From Anaerozeibacter quisquiliarum (GTDB taxonomy: Bacteria; Bacillota; Clostridia; Christensenellales; Aristaeellaceae), in the NCBI GenBank assembly GCA_051162045.1, contig JBISDI010000047.1: a stretch of DNA of 27,306 bases; one strand, given 5' to 3'. The notes beneath the pieces were generated by a model that searched no databases, had not been told where the DNA came from, and was given only the letters and a program-made list of their open reading frames with translations. This document shows positions 6,105-13,374 of the stretch, in pieces. Both the position numbers and the translations under genes were made by a program. The stretch's first letter is position 1; each line of letters starts with the position of its first letter.

Positions 6105-7802
6105 TTAAAAATCACACTCGATCGGCAACCGTATCTCCGCGACGGTGTCGCCCGCCTCGTTCAGGTACAGCCGGACGCTCGCGCGGCCCATGTAGATCAG
6201 CTGCAGGCGCTCTCTGACGTTGGCGAGGCCGACGTGCCCGCCCGGCCCGGCATTGCCCTCCTCGATCATCCGCGCGACCGCCTCGAGCGTGTCGGGCGCG
6301 GGGCGCTTGCCGTCGTTGACCGCCTCGAGTACGAGTTCGCCGCCCTCGCGTCGCGCGTTCAGCTCGATGCGCCCGCCGCCCGCCGGCGCGATGCCGTGTT
6401 CCGCGGCGTTTTCGAGCAGCGTCTGGATCACGAGGCGCGGAATGGGCGTCTCGAGCAGCGCCTCGTCCACCTGCTTTGCCAGCGCGACGCGGTCGCCGAA
6501 GCGCTGCGAGAGGAAGTAGAAGTAAGCGTCGGCGATCGACAGCTCCTCGCGCAGCTTGACCATGCGCTTCTCGCTCCGGTCGAGCGCGGCGTTCATCAGC
6601 ACGCTCAGCGCATCCACCATGGCGCAGATGGCGTTCTCGCCGTCCATGCGCGCCTGCCAGTTAATCAACTCCAGCGCATTGTTCAGGAAGTGGGGGTTGA
6701 TGCGCGACTGCATGGCCGAAATCTGCGCGTCGCGCAGCGCGATCTCCTCTTTATAGACGGTGTCGACCAGGTGTGCGAGCTTAAGCGACATCGCGCTGAA
6801 CGCGTTGCCCAATTGGCCCAATTCGTCCGTGCCGCGCATCGGCACCGTGATGCCCAGCTCGCCCCGCTCGATCCGGGCGGTCGCCTCGCTGAGCAGCGTG
6901 ATCGGACGGACCACGCGCCGATGCACGTAGAGCAGCACCAGCGCGCACACCGGTACGAGCGACAGCAACAGCACCGTCAGCGCGCGCATGAACCAGTCGA
7001 GGCCCTTGTACAGCAGCGCCTTGGGCTGGCGCACCAGCACCGACAAGATGTAGTCGCGGGTCTGTGCGCCGACGACATAGTCGAGGTCGCCGTTTTGGTG
7101 GCTGAGCCCCGGGGACAGCGCGTCCCAGCCGATGCCCGGCCGCGACTCGTACTCGTCCAGCCGCACCGCGGCCTGCGCGCCCCATTCGTCCGCGCCGTCC
7201 ATCAGCGGCGCGAGCAGCCGCTCCTCGTCGATGCTCAGGATCAGCATGCCAAAGCGCTCGAGTCGGCTGTCGTGCAGGTTCCGAACTAGGAACAGCCCGC
7301 CGTCGCGGTAGGCGAACCGGCAGGCGGTATCGAGCGTCTCGCCCAGTTGCCGGATCGCGGGCTGAGTCTGGGCCTGGAAGAACATCGCGCGCGGATAGCC
7401 GTTCTTGGTGAACAGGAACTGCTCGGGCCACTTGACCGGGAAGAACGCCGCGTAGCGCACATAGGGGTTGCGCGCGTACCGGCGCTCCAGGTAGTTGAGC
7501 GCGACCTTGTAGAACGCCTGGTAGTTGCCGCCCGTCTGATAGCGCGAAAACGCCTGAGTCAGGTCGCCGTCGTAGGTGGCGTCCTTGGCCTGGGTTATCA
7601 GCCGGTTCACCGTATCCCGAACGCCAAGCGCCAGGTGCTCGGCACGGGTGGCCAGCGCCGCCTCGGTCTTCTCGCGCAGCGCCGGAAAGTACACCGACGG
7701 GATGCTGATGCCCAGTACCAGCGTGGGCGCGAGCCAGGCAATCAGCACGATCAGCACGATCTGCACGCGCAGCGAAGACAGCGAAGCCCATATGCGCCGC
7801 AA
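6105..7802 (-). CDS. YesM/LytS-type sensor histidine kinase
   Basis: A 565-residue membrane kinase. Helix 1 is at about residues 13-33, an extracellular sensor (Cache-like by position) at about 35-270, helix 2 at about 273-293, HAMP at about 294-349 and the His_kinase domain with Q-S-R-I-N-P-H-F-L-N-N (phospho-accepting His about 371). A GHKL ATPase domain follows with the N-box L-V-I-Q-T-L-L-E-N-A-A-E-H-G and the G-box G-G-H-V-G-L-A-N-V. The start is probably TTG at 7802, seven bases after AAGGAGGG. The longer reading frame to 7895 has no ribosome binding site. The 165-bp gap upstream holds only an 8-bp GC hairpin (7901-7924). YesM kinases normally pair with an adjacent AraC-type regulator, but none is next to it here. 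It may respond to a solute handled by the flanking transporter or sugar genes (inference). Confidence 0.92.
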   Translation of the reverse strand: MRRIWASLSSLRVQIVLIVLIAWLAPTLVLGISIPSVYFPALREKTEAALATRAEHLALGVRDTVNRLITQAKDATYDGDLTQAFSRYQTGGNYQAFYKVALNYLERRYARNPYVRYAAFFPVKWPEQFLFTKNGYPRAMFFQAQTQPAIRQLGETLDTACRFAYRDGGLFLVRNLHDSRLERFGMLILSIDEERLLAPLMDGADEWGAQAAVRLDEYESRPGIGWDALSPGLSHQNGDLDYVVGAQTRDYILSVLVRQPKALLYKGLDWFMRALTVLLLSLVPVCALVLLYVHRRVVRPITLLSEATARIERGELGITVPMRGTDELGQLGNAFSAMSLKLAHLVDTVYKEEIALRDAQISAMQSRINPHFLNNALELINWQARMDGENAICAMVDALSVLMNAALDRSEKRMVKLREELSIADAYFYFLSQRFGDRVALAKQVDEALLETPIPRLVIQTLLENAAEHGIAPAGGGRIELNARREGGELVLEAVNDGKRPAPDTLEAVARMIEEGNAGPGGHVGLANVRERLQLIYMGRASVRLYLNEAGDTVAEIRLPIECDF

Positions 7803-7967
7803 GGTTATTCCCTCCTTCAGAGGCCCACCGTTTCCAGCCCCCGGCAGGTAGGTTTGGGAGAGCCGGGCCCTTCCGTGCAACGTGCCCGCGGGCATGTACC
7901 GGGGGCGCGATCGGGTGCGCCCCCGCAGGCCCCAGGCAGGCGGCTCCGTGGCCCCAATGGACTCGTG

Positions 7968-9380
7968 TCACTCGATCCCCAGGAAGTCCGCCATCAAGCG
8001 GCACATCTCGCCGGCCTGACGCCGGTCGGGCATCTCGCTGAACACGCGCAGCATCGGCTCGGTGCCGCTGAAGCGCGCGCTGACCCAGCCGTCCTCAAAG
8101 CGCACCTTGCAGCCGTCGAAGTAGTCGGTCCTGACGACGGGCCGGCCGAAGTCGGGCAGCTGCTTCTCCACCATCAGCCGCGCCATCAGATGATCCTTCT
8201 CGGACGCGTCGAACGCGAAGTCGTGTTCGACCATCTCGTACTTGCCGTACTCGCGCTCGAGCTGACGCGTGAGGTCGCTCATCTTCATCCCGGTCACGGC
8301 CAGCATCTCCACCATCAGCGAGGCGGCGTATACCGCATCCTTGCCCGATATGTAGCCGCGCACGGTCAGCCCGCCCGACGATTCGCCGCCCAGCAGCGCG
8401 TCGTATTGCTTCATGCCGGAGGATATGTGCTTGAAGCCGACGGGCACCTCGTAGCAGCGCTCGCCTTCGGCCTCGGCCACCTTGTCCAGCAGGTGCGTGG
8501 TCACGAGGTTGCGCACCACCGGCCCGCGCTGGCCCTTGAACTTGAGCAGGTAATAGTACAAAAGCGCCAGCACCTGGTTGAACGGGATGAAGGCGCCCGT
8601 CTCGTCCACCACGCCCAGCCGGTCGGCGTCGCCATCGGTCGCAAGGCCGAGGTCGGCGTGCTTCTCCACCACCGCGGTGCGCAGCGCGTTCAGCGTCTCC
8701 ATGCTGGGCGCGGGCATACGCCCGCCGAAGAGCGCGTCGTGCTGCTCATGGATCACGTCCACCTCGCAGCGCGCCGTGCACAGGATGGTCAAAACCGGCA
8801 TGCGGCTTACCCCGTACATCGGATCGAGCACGACCTTGAGCGCTCGTTCGCGGATCTTGCGCACGTCGATTGAGGCGAGGATGTCGTCGAGGTACTGGTT
8901 TTGCGGGTTGATCGCCTCGACCGCGCCGCTCTCGAGCGCCTTATCGAACGGGATCGAAGAGATGTCCTCGGGCGCGATTGCGTTGCACTCGTCCGACAGG
9001 GGAGAAGTGATCGAGGTGTCGGCGTCGCGCCCGCCCAAGGTGAACAGCTTGATGCCGTTGTAGAGCGCGGGGTTGTGGCTCGCCGTGACCATCATGCCGT
9101 AGGGCAGCCCGGCCCGGCGCACGGTGTACATAATGAGCGGGGTCGGCGCGTCGTGGCCGATGAACTTCACCGGGATGTTTGAGGCCGCCATCACCTCGCT
9201 GGCCCACTCCGCGGCCTGCCGCGACAGGAAGCGCCGGTCGTAACCCACCACGATACCGCGCTGGTCGACCTGTTCGTCGATCATGCGTCGCGCCAGCGCC
9301 TGCGCCACGCGCCGCACGTTCTGCTTGGTAAAACCCTCGCCAATCAAGGCGCGCCAGCCGCCGGTCCCGAATGCAATCAT
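7968..9380 (-). CDS. alpha-D-phosphohexomutase (phosphoglucomutase/phosphomannomutase family)
   Basis: A 470-residue enzyme that would interconvert sugar 1- and 6-phosphates through a phosphoserine. Domain signatures are in the right order: T-A-S-H-N-P (99-104, catalytic Ser101), the metal loop D-G-D-A-D-R (249-254), the sugar-specificity loop G-G-E-S-S-G-G (331-337) and the phosphate-binding R-F-S-G-T-E-P (436-442). AGGAGG precedes the ATG. It lies downstream of the GH94 phosphorylase gene on the same strand. It could convert that enzyme's product (Glc-1-P or GlcNAc-1-P) to the 6-phosphate, but the family does not allow the hexose to be read from sequence alone. Two tandem palindromic elements separate it from GH94; the gap holds no clear promoter. 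Confidence 0.93.
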   Translation of the reverse strand: MIAFGTGGWRALIGEGFTKQNVRRVAQALARRMIDEQVDQRGIVVGYDRRFLSRQAAEWASEVMAASNIPVKFIGHDAPTPLIMYTVRRAGLPYGMMVTASHNPALYNGIKLFTLGGRDADTSITSPLSDECNAIAPEDISSIPFDKALESGAVEAINPQNQYLDDILASIDVRKIRERALKVVLDPMYGVSRMPVLTILCTARCEVDVIHEQHDALFGGRMPAPSMETLNALRTAVVEKHADLGLATDGDADRLGVVDETGAFIPFNQVLALLYYYLLKFKGQRGPVVRNLVTTHLLDKVAEAEGERCYEVPVGFKHISSGMKQYDALLGGESSGGLTVRGYISGKDAVYAASLMVEMLAVTGMKMSDLTRQLEREYGKYEMVEHDFAFDASEKDHLMARLMVEKQLPDFGRPVVRTDYFDGCKVRFEDGWVSARFSGTEPMLRVFSEMPDRRQAGEMCRLMADFLGIE

Positions 9381-9425
9381 ATTGGCCTCCTGTATGTTGT
9401 AAAGGAGATGGAGGAGTACATCGCC

Positions 9426-9592
9426 CTAGGTAACCGCTGATCAAATCCCACGCGCGGGGGCGGTTGCATTTTCGCCAGCTCAGGCCCGCAGAATCCTCGA
9501 CGTAGCGCTGCTACGCCTTCGGATTTTGCAAGCCCAATCCGGCAAAAATTCCCCTCGCCATCGCACGCGTGCTTTAATCAGCGCTTACCTAG
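9426..9592. repeat. 167-bp palindromic MITE-like element, copy 2
   Basis: The same family as 3477-3643, in the opposite orientation: it starts CTAGGTAACCGCTGATCAAA and ends TTTAATCAGCGCTTACCTAG. In matching orientation its core (TTGCAAAATCCGAAGGCGTA) is identical to copy 1 over 20 bases. It lies about 45 bp upstream of the phosphohexomutase start. It shares its right-hand CTAG (9589-9592) with copy 3. Confidence 0.85.
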
Positions 9593-9756
9593 GTAACCGC
9601 TGATCAAATCCCACGCGCGGAGACGGATGCTTTTCCGCCCCGGTGCGCCTGCAAAAACACTTGAATTAGCGCTGCTAGTCCCGCGGTTTTTGCAGGCACA
9701 CCGGAACGAAAAACCACCTCGCCGCCGCACGCGCGCTTTAATCAGCGCTTACCTAG
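9589..9756. repeat. 168-bp palindromic MITE-like element, copy 3
   Basis: The ends match copies 1 and 2 (CTAGGTAACCGCTGATCAAA, and TTTAATCAGCGCTTACCTAG at the right). The inner stem has a different sequence that still pairs: CCGGTGCGCCTGCAAAAAC on the left against GTTTTTGCAGGCACACCGG on the right, with one G-T type mismatch. This compensated difference argues that the fold is kept. The right-hand CTAG (9753-9756) contains the TAG stop codon of the GH94 gene. Confidence 0.85.
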
Positions 9757-12137
9757 CCCATCGTGATCTTCACTCGATGGCGCGTACTTTCGGGGAAGCA
9801 GGGGATGCGCCGCACGCTTTCGCCGTCCACCTCGACCGCCGTCACGCCCTTCTCGACATGCCCCGGGTTGACCACCTCGATCTCGTAGACCGCGCCGCGC
9901 CAGACGCGCCGCAGCTTGAACCCGTCCCAGTCGGCGGGGATACAGGGGTCGATCGTGAGGGAATCGTAGTCCGGGCGCACGCCCAGCATGTAGCGCGTGG
10001 CGGCGTAGTAGGCCCAGCCGGCGGAGCCGGTCATCCAGGGGTGGCGCGCGCGGCCGTGCGCCGTGTGCGCCTCGCCCATGATGAACTGGCAGTAGCTGTA
10101 GGGCTCGCTCTGGCGCAGCTCGATCATATCATTTTGACCCGCGGGAAGCAAGGCGTCGTAGAACTTCATCGCGCGCGTGCCGCGCCCGAGCCGGCACTCG
10201 GCCACCCAGGCCCAGGGGTTCGAGTGGCTGAAGATCGCGCCGTTTTCCTTGACGCCGGGGTAGACCCGCGTCACGAAGCCGATCGCGTCGTCGACCGTCT
10301 TAAAGCAGGGCGCGTTGAGCATCAGCCCGAACGGGGTGTACAGGTATTCGTCCACCGCGTCCATCGCCAAGCGGCCCTGCGCCTCGGTCGCCGCGCCCGA
10401 CACCACGGCCCAGGCGTTCGACTCCAGGTGCACCTTGCCCTCGGCGCATTCGTCGGAGCCGATCTTGCGCCCGTCGCCGGTGAAGCCGCGCAGGAACCAG
10501 CGCCCGTCCCAGAGCACGGTCTGGCAGACGCGCTTCATTTCACGGTGGCGCTCGCCGTATAGCGCGACGTCGTCCGGCTTGCCCAGCCGCTCCGCGAGCG
10601 CGAGGAAGTGCTCGCCCGCCCACACATACAGCGCGGATACCATCGCGCTCTCGCCGCCGCCCAGGTTCAGGCAGTCGTTCCAGTCGGCGCGCAGGCCCTT
10701 GCACACGCCGTTCGCGCCGCGCTGCGCCCACGAAAATTCCAGGATCTGCTTCATGTGACCGTACACCGTGGCCTCGCCTTCGTCGGCGTAGGGGATTACC
10801 TCATTGAGGAAGGCCATGTCGCCGGTTTCTTTCAGGTATTCGCAGATTGCCGGGATCAGCCACAACGCGTCGTCGGCGCACACGTCCTTGAGGCCGTGAA
10901 TCAGCTCGGACTTATCGGGCGTCGGCACCACGGTGGGAGACTTGAACGGCGGCGTTTCCTTTTCCTCGAACCAGGCCGGGTCGAACAGGTGCAGCCCGTA
11001 GCCCCGGCTGACCTGCCCGCGCAGCAGCTGGCGGATGCGCGTCAGGCACATGCCGGGGTTCGAGTGGGGTACGCACATGGCGTCCTGCGCGGTGTCGCGG
11101 TAGCCCAGGCCGGTGCGCCCGCCGACCTCGATGAACGAGGCGAAGCGCGAGAAGGTGACGTTCACCTCGGCCTGGTACAGGTTCCACAGGTTGAGGCTGT
11201 GGTTCATGTTCTCGCTCGGCGTGTCCACCTGCAAGCGGTCGAGCTTGCCGGCCCAGTGATCTTTAAGCGCCGCGAAGGCCCGGTCGACCGCCTCAAAGGG
11301 GTACCGTTCCCGCGCCGCGCGCGCGGCCTTGGCGTCGCCCTGGCCCAGCAGGAAGATCAGCCGAACCTCCCCGCCCGGCTGGAGCGTGAATTTCTTTTGC
11401 AGCGCGCCGCAGTGGTTGCCGCACTTTTCGAAGCTGTTGCTCATGCGGCCTTCCGCCACCGCGCGCGGGTTCGACTCGCTCCCGTAGACGCCGATGAAGG
11501 CGTCGCGCAGGCAGTCGTAGCCGTCGGGCGTAAAATTGGCGGTGAAGAACTGGCGGCTGTTTGGCTCGTAGTGCAGCTCGTACTCGACCGCTCCGTCCAC
11601 ATAGGAGGACCCGGCGGCGTACAGGCTCATCTGAAAGTTCTGGTTGTCCATATCGATGTGGTGGAACGAAAATTCCAGGTAGCCGAAGGCGCTCAAGGAG
11701 CGCGGCGCGTCGCCGTCGTTGCTGACGCGCACGTCCCACAGCAGCACGTCGTCGTCCCGCGGGATGAACAGCGTCTGGCTGGCCGATATATCTTTGTATG
11801 CGCAGGTGTAGGTGGAATAGCTCAGCCCGTGGCGGCATCCGTAGCGCGCCTGATCGAGCGGCTTGCCGACCGGCTGCCACGAGACCGACCAAAAATCGCC
11901 GTCCGCCTCGTCGCGCAGGTAAAGGTAGTAGCCGGGCCGGTCGAGCGGCACGCCGTTGGGGCGGAAGCGGGTGATCCGGTGATACTGGGGCGAGTTCAGC
12001 CAGGCGTAGCCGCCCGCCGTGTGGTTGACGACCGCTCCCATCCGCTGTGTGCCCAGGTAGTTGGTCCAGGAAACGGGCACATCGACCCGATCGACGGCGT
12101 ATTCGCGGTTGGCCGCGTCAAAGAAACCATAGCGCAT
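9753..12137 (-). CDS. GH94 disaccharide phosphorylase, N,N'-diacetylchitobiose phosphorylase-like
   Basis: A 794-residue cytoplasmic inverting phosphorylase that would split a beta-linked disaccharide with phosphate to give an alpha-sugar 1-phosphate and a free sugar. The length and motifs fit GH94 throughout: N-terminal beta-sandwich (P-V-S-W-T-N-Y-L-G-T, F-W-S-V-S-W-Q-P-V), then the (alpha/alpha)6 barrel with G-G-R-T-G-L-G-Y-R-D-T-A-Q-D (339-352) and the general-acid motif R-A-D-W-N-D-C-L-N-L-G-G-G-E-S (483-497). H-L-F-D-P-x-W-F and K-S-P-T-V-V-P-T-P resemble, as I recall them, chitobiose phosphorylases rather than classical cellobiose phosphorylases. Related members act on cellobionic acid or other disaccharides, so the substrate is open. 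There is no signal peptide. GGGAGG precedes the ATG. The stop TAG lies in the CTAG end of a palindromic element. Confidence 0.93.
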   Translation of the reverse strand: MRYGFFDAANREYAVDRVDVPVSWTNYLGTQRMGAVVNHTAGGYAWLNSPQYHRITRFRPNGVPLDRPGYYLYLRDEADGDFWSVSWQPVGKPLDQARYGCRHGLSYSTYTCAYKDISASQTLFIPRDDDVLLWDVRVSNDGDAPRSLSAFGYLEFSFHHIDMDNQNFQMSLYAAGSSYVDGAVEYELHYEPNSRQFFTANFTPDGYDCLRDAFIGVYGSESNPRAVAEGRMSNSFEKCGNHCGALQKKFTLQPGGEVRLIFLLGQGDAKAARAARERYPFEAVDRAFAALKDHWAGKLDRLQVDTPSENMNHSLNLWNLYQAEVNVTFSRFASFIEVGGRTGLGYRDTAQDAMCVPHSNPGMCLTRIRQLLRGQVSRGYGLHLFDPAWFEEKETPPFKSPTVVPTPDKSELIHGLKDVCADDALWLIPAICEYLKETGDMAFLNEVIPYADEGEATVYGHMKQILEFSWAQRGANGVCKGLRADWNDCLNLGGGESAMVSALYVWAGEHFLALAERLGKPDDVALYGERHREMKRVCQTVLWDGRWFLRGFTGDGRKIGSDECAEGKVHLESNAWAVVSGAATEAQGRLAMDAVDEYLYTPFGLMLNAPCFKTVDDAIGFVTRVYPGVKENGAIFSHSNPWAWVAECRLGRGTRAMKFYDALLPAGQNDMIELRQSEPYSYCQFIMGEAHTAHGRARHPWMTGSAGWAYYAATRYMLGVRPDYDSLTIDPCIPADWDGFKLRRVWRGAVYEIEVVNPGHVEKGVTAVEVDGESVRRIPCFPESTRHRVKITMG

Positions 12138-12163
12138 GGAGCCGTTCCTCCCATCCTATCGTG

Positions 12164-12197
12164 ATGCTATCATAGCATGCCTACGGCTCCGTGTGAA
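12164..12197 (-). promoter_or_regulatory. promoter and palindromic operator of the GH94 gene
   Basis: On the minus strand TTCACA (12192-12197), a 17-bp spacer and an extended TGC-TATGAT -10 (hexamer 12169-12174) form a good promoter. ATGCTATCATAGCAT (12164-12178), a perfect 7-1-7 inverted repeat, covers the -10. It is a likely repressor site controlling sugar-phosphorylase expression. The cognate regulator is not identifiable in the window. Confidence 0.65.
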
Positions 12198-12239
12198 ATG
12201 GCTGCGCATGTCCTTTGTTGTCGTGGATTGTCGTCCTTA

Positions 12240-12578
12240 TTACGGCGCAACGACGCGTTCGCGGATCGCGGTCAGCTTGCCCGGCCCGATGCCCGGAATG
12301 TTCAGCAGATCCTCGGGCGAATTGAAGCGGCCGTGGGCCGCGCGATATGCCGTGATACGCCCCGCCAGCGCCTCGCCGATGCCTGGAAGCGCCGTGAGCA
12401 GCGCCTCGTCGGCTGCGTTTAAGTCGATCAGCGCGCGCCCGTCCCGGCGCACCACGCCTCCGGACGCATGCGCGCCGCGCGCGTAGACCATGCGGGGAGG
12501 CCGCCGCGTAAAGCCCAGCGCGGCCAGCGCCATGAGCGCGATCAGCGCGGCCAGCACGAGGCCGCTGCGCGGCTTCAC
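12240..12578 (-). CDS. membrane-anchored ComEA-like helix-hairpin-helix protein
   Basis: A 112-residue protein with an N-terminal hydrophobic anchor (about residues 7-23), a short basic linker and a C-terminal ComEA-type double helix-hairpin-helix at about 50-109. The DNA-backbone-binding hairpins are L-P-G-I-G-E-A-L-A and I-P-G-I-G-P-G-K. In Gram-positive ComEA the domain binds incoming DNA outside the membrane. Here the SLBB domain usually found between anchor and HhH is missing, so the protein is about half the usual size. The GTG start overlaps the stop of the upstream gene by four bases (GTGA), implying translational coupling. No comEC or comEB is nearby, so a role in DNA uptake is inference. 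Confidence 0.85.
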   Translation of the reverse strand: MKPRSGLVLAALIALMALAALGFTRRPPRMVYARGAHASGGVVRRDGRALIDLNAADEALLTALPGIGEALAGRITAYRAAHGRFNSPEDLLNIPGIGPGKLTAIRERVVAP

Positions 12579-13099
12579 TTGAGGCTGCCGCGCGACATCA
12601 GCAGATCGCTGCCGGCGAACCGCGCGTTCAGGTCGGTCTCCATCTGAGTCATATAGCTGCTCAACGTGTCCTGCGCCAGGCGGGGCGACGTGCCCTCGGC
12701 GATGTTGCGCGCGATTTGCGCGATGGCCAGGTCGATCTGGCCGAAGATATCCTGATCGATCATCGAGCTTTGCGGCCCGTAGGTCTCGACCATGACCTTG
12801 TTGAGCTCGCCGGCGGCGAACAGGTGCAGCTTCATCGCCGGCAGGATATCGCCCTGCACATTGGCGCCGGGCAGGCTCATTTTCTCGAACGTGCGCGTCG
12901 CCTGGCCGAGGTTTGATTGAATTTGTGTGGCCAGTTGCTGCCGCCCGAACGCCAACCGCCCTTGCGCGCGGCCCTTGAGCACGCCCACGACGATGAGCGC
13001 GCCGGTCAGCGCGACCAGCAGAGCGATCGCCGCGTACCGCGGATAGCGCTGGGTGGGATGCACCCGACTGCGTGTTTTCTTAAGCTTAAAGAATCCCAT
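12575..13099 (-). CDS. membrane-anchored protein of unknown function
   Basis: A 174-residue protein with a basic N-terminus (M-G-F-F-K-L-K-K-T-R-S-R), one transmembrane helix at about residues 24-43 and an extracytoplasmic helical domain rich in Q, A and L (about 45-174). I recognise no family. The start at 13099 is chosen because AAAGGAAG lies about eight bases upstream; a longer frame to 13171 begins inside a palindromic regulatory-looking sequence. It overlaps the ComEA-like gene by four bases, so the two are co-translated and may act together at the cell surface (inference). Confidence 0.7.
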   Translation of the reverse strand: MGFFKLKKTRSRVHPTQRYPRYAAIALLVALTGALIVVGVLKGRAQGRLAFGRQQLATQIQSNLGQATRTFEKMSLPGANVQGDILPAMKLHLFAAGELNKVMVETYGPQSSMIDQDIFGQIDLAIAQIARNIAEGTSPRLAQDTLSSYMTQMETDLNARFAGSDLLMSRGSLK

Positions 13100-13139
13100 A
13101 CCTAGCTTCCTTTCCCCGCAAGGTCGTCCGTGGAAGGGC

Positions 13140-13159
13140 GTGTATATCCATATATACAC
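13140..13159. promoter_or_regulatory. 8-4-8 palindrome, candidate operator
   Basis: GTGTATAT (13140-13147) and ATATACAC (13152-13159) are perfect inverted repeats around CCAT, 41 bp upstream of the start of the membrane-anchored protein gene on the minus strand. The size and place fit a dimeric repressor site; no promoter hexamers nearby are convincing. Confidence 0.4.
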
Positions 13160-13277
13160 CTTTAAATCCATATTTATTCGCCATAACTCCGCAAAAATCC
13201 TGCTTGTGGGCGACTTTATGGCGATATCTTCGATTTATTATTCATCTGATTTCATTTTCGGCACAAATTCCGGTCGG

Positions 13278-13297
13278 TTTTCCACAAATTATCCACG
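13278..13297 (+). promoter_or_regulatory. two DnaA-box-like 9-mers
   Basis: TTTTCCACA (13278-13286) and TTATCCACG (13289-13297) each match the DnaA-box consensus TTATCCACA at eight of nine positions. They are in the same orientation, 11 bp apart (about one helical turn), within an AT-rich stretch in an otherwise GC-rich region. They could bind DnaA for regulation or titration. No dnaA or dnaN gene is near, so this is not evidence for the chromosomal origin. Confidence 0.35.
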
Positions 13298-13339
13298 TTA
13301 AATATACGCTCATACAGCCCGGAATTGGAAACCTTTGGC

Positions 13340-13368
13340 TTGCGTCGGGGCAAGGCCGCTGGTATACT
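13340..13368 (+). promoter_or_regulatory. plus-strand promoter with no downstream gene
   Basis: TTGCGT (13340-13345), a 17-bp spacer and an extended TGG-TATACT -10 (hexamer 13363-13368) fit a strong sigma-A promoter. The next plus-strand gene begins a kilobase away behind its own promoter, and the gene at 13671-14186 runs the other way. The transcript would therefore be non-coding or antisense. Confidence 0.45.
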
Positions 13369-13374
13369 GAAGGT

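Noticed and set aside
3477..9756. Reading the palindromic elements as CRISPR repeats or as rho-independent terminators
   Set aside because: There are only three copies, with no regular spacers or cas genes, and the hairpins lack T-tracts on either strand.
10608..12164. 518-codon plus-strand frame opposite the GH94 gene
   Set aside because: Fully antisense to a clear GH94 enzyme, with shadow-like composition and no promoter or ribosome binding site.
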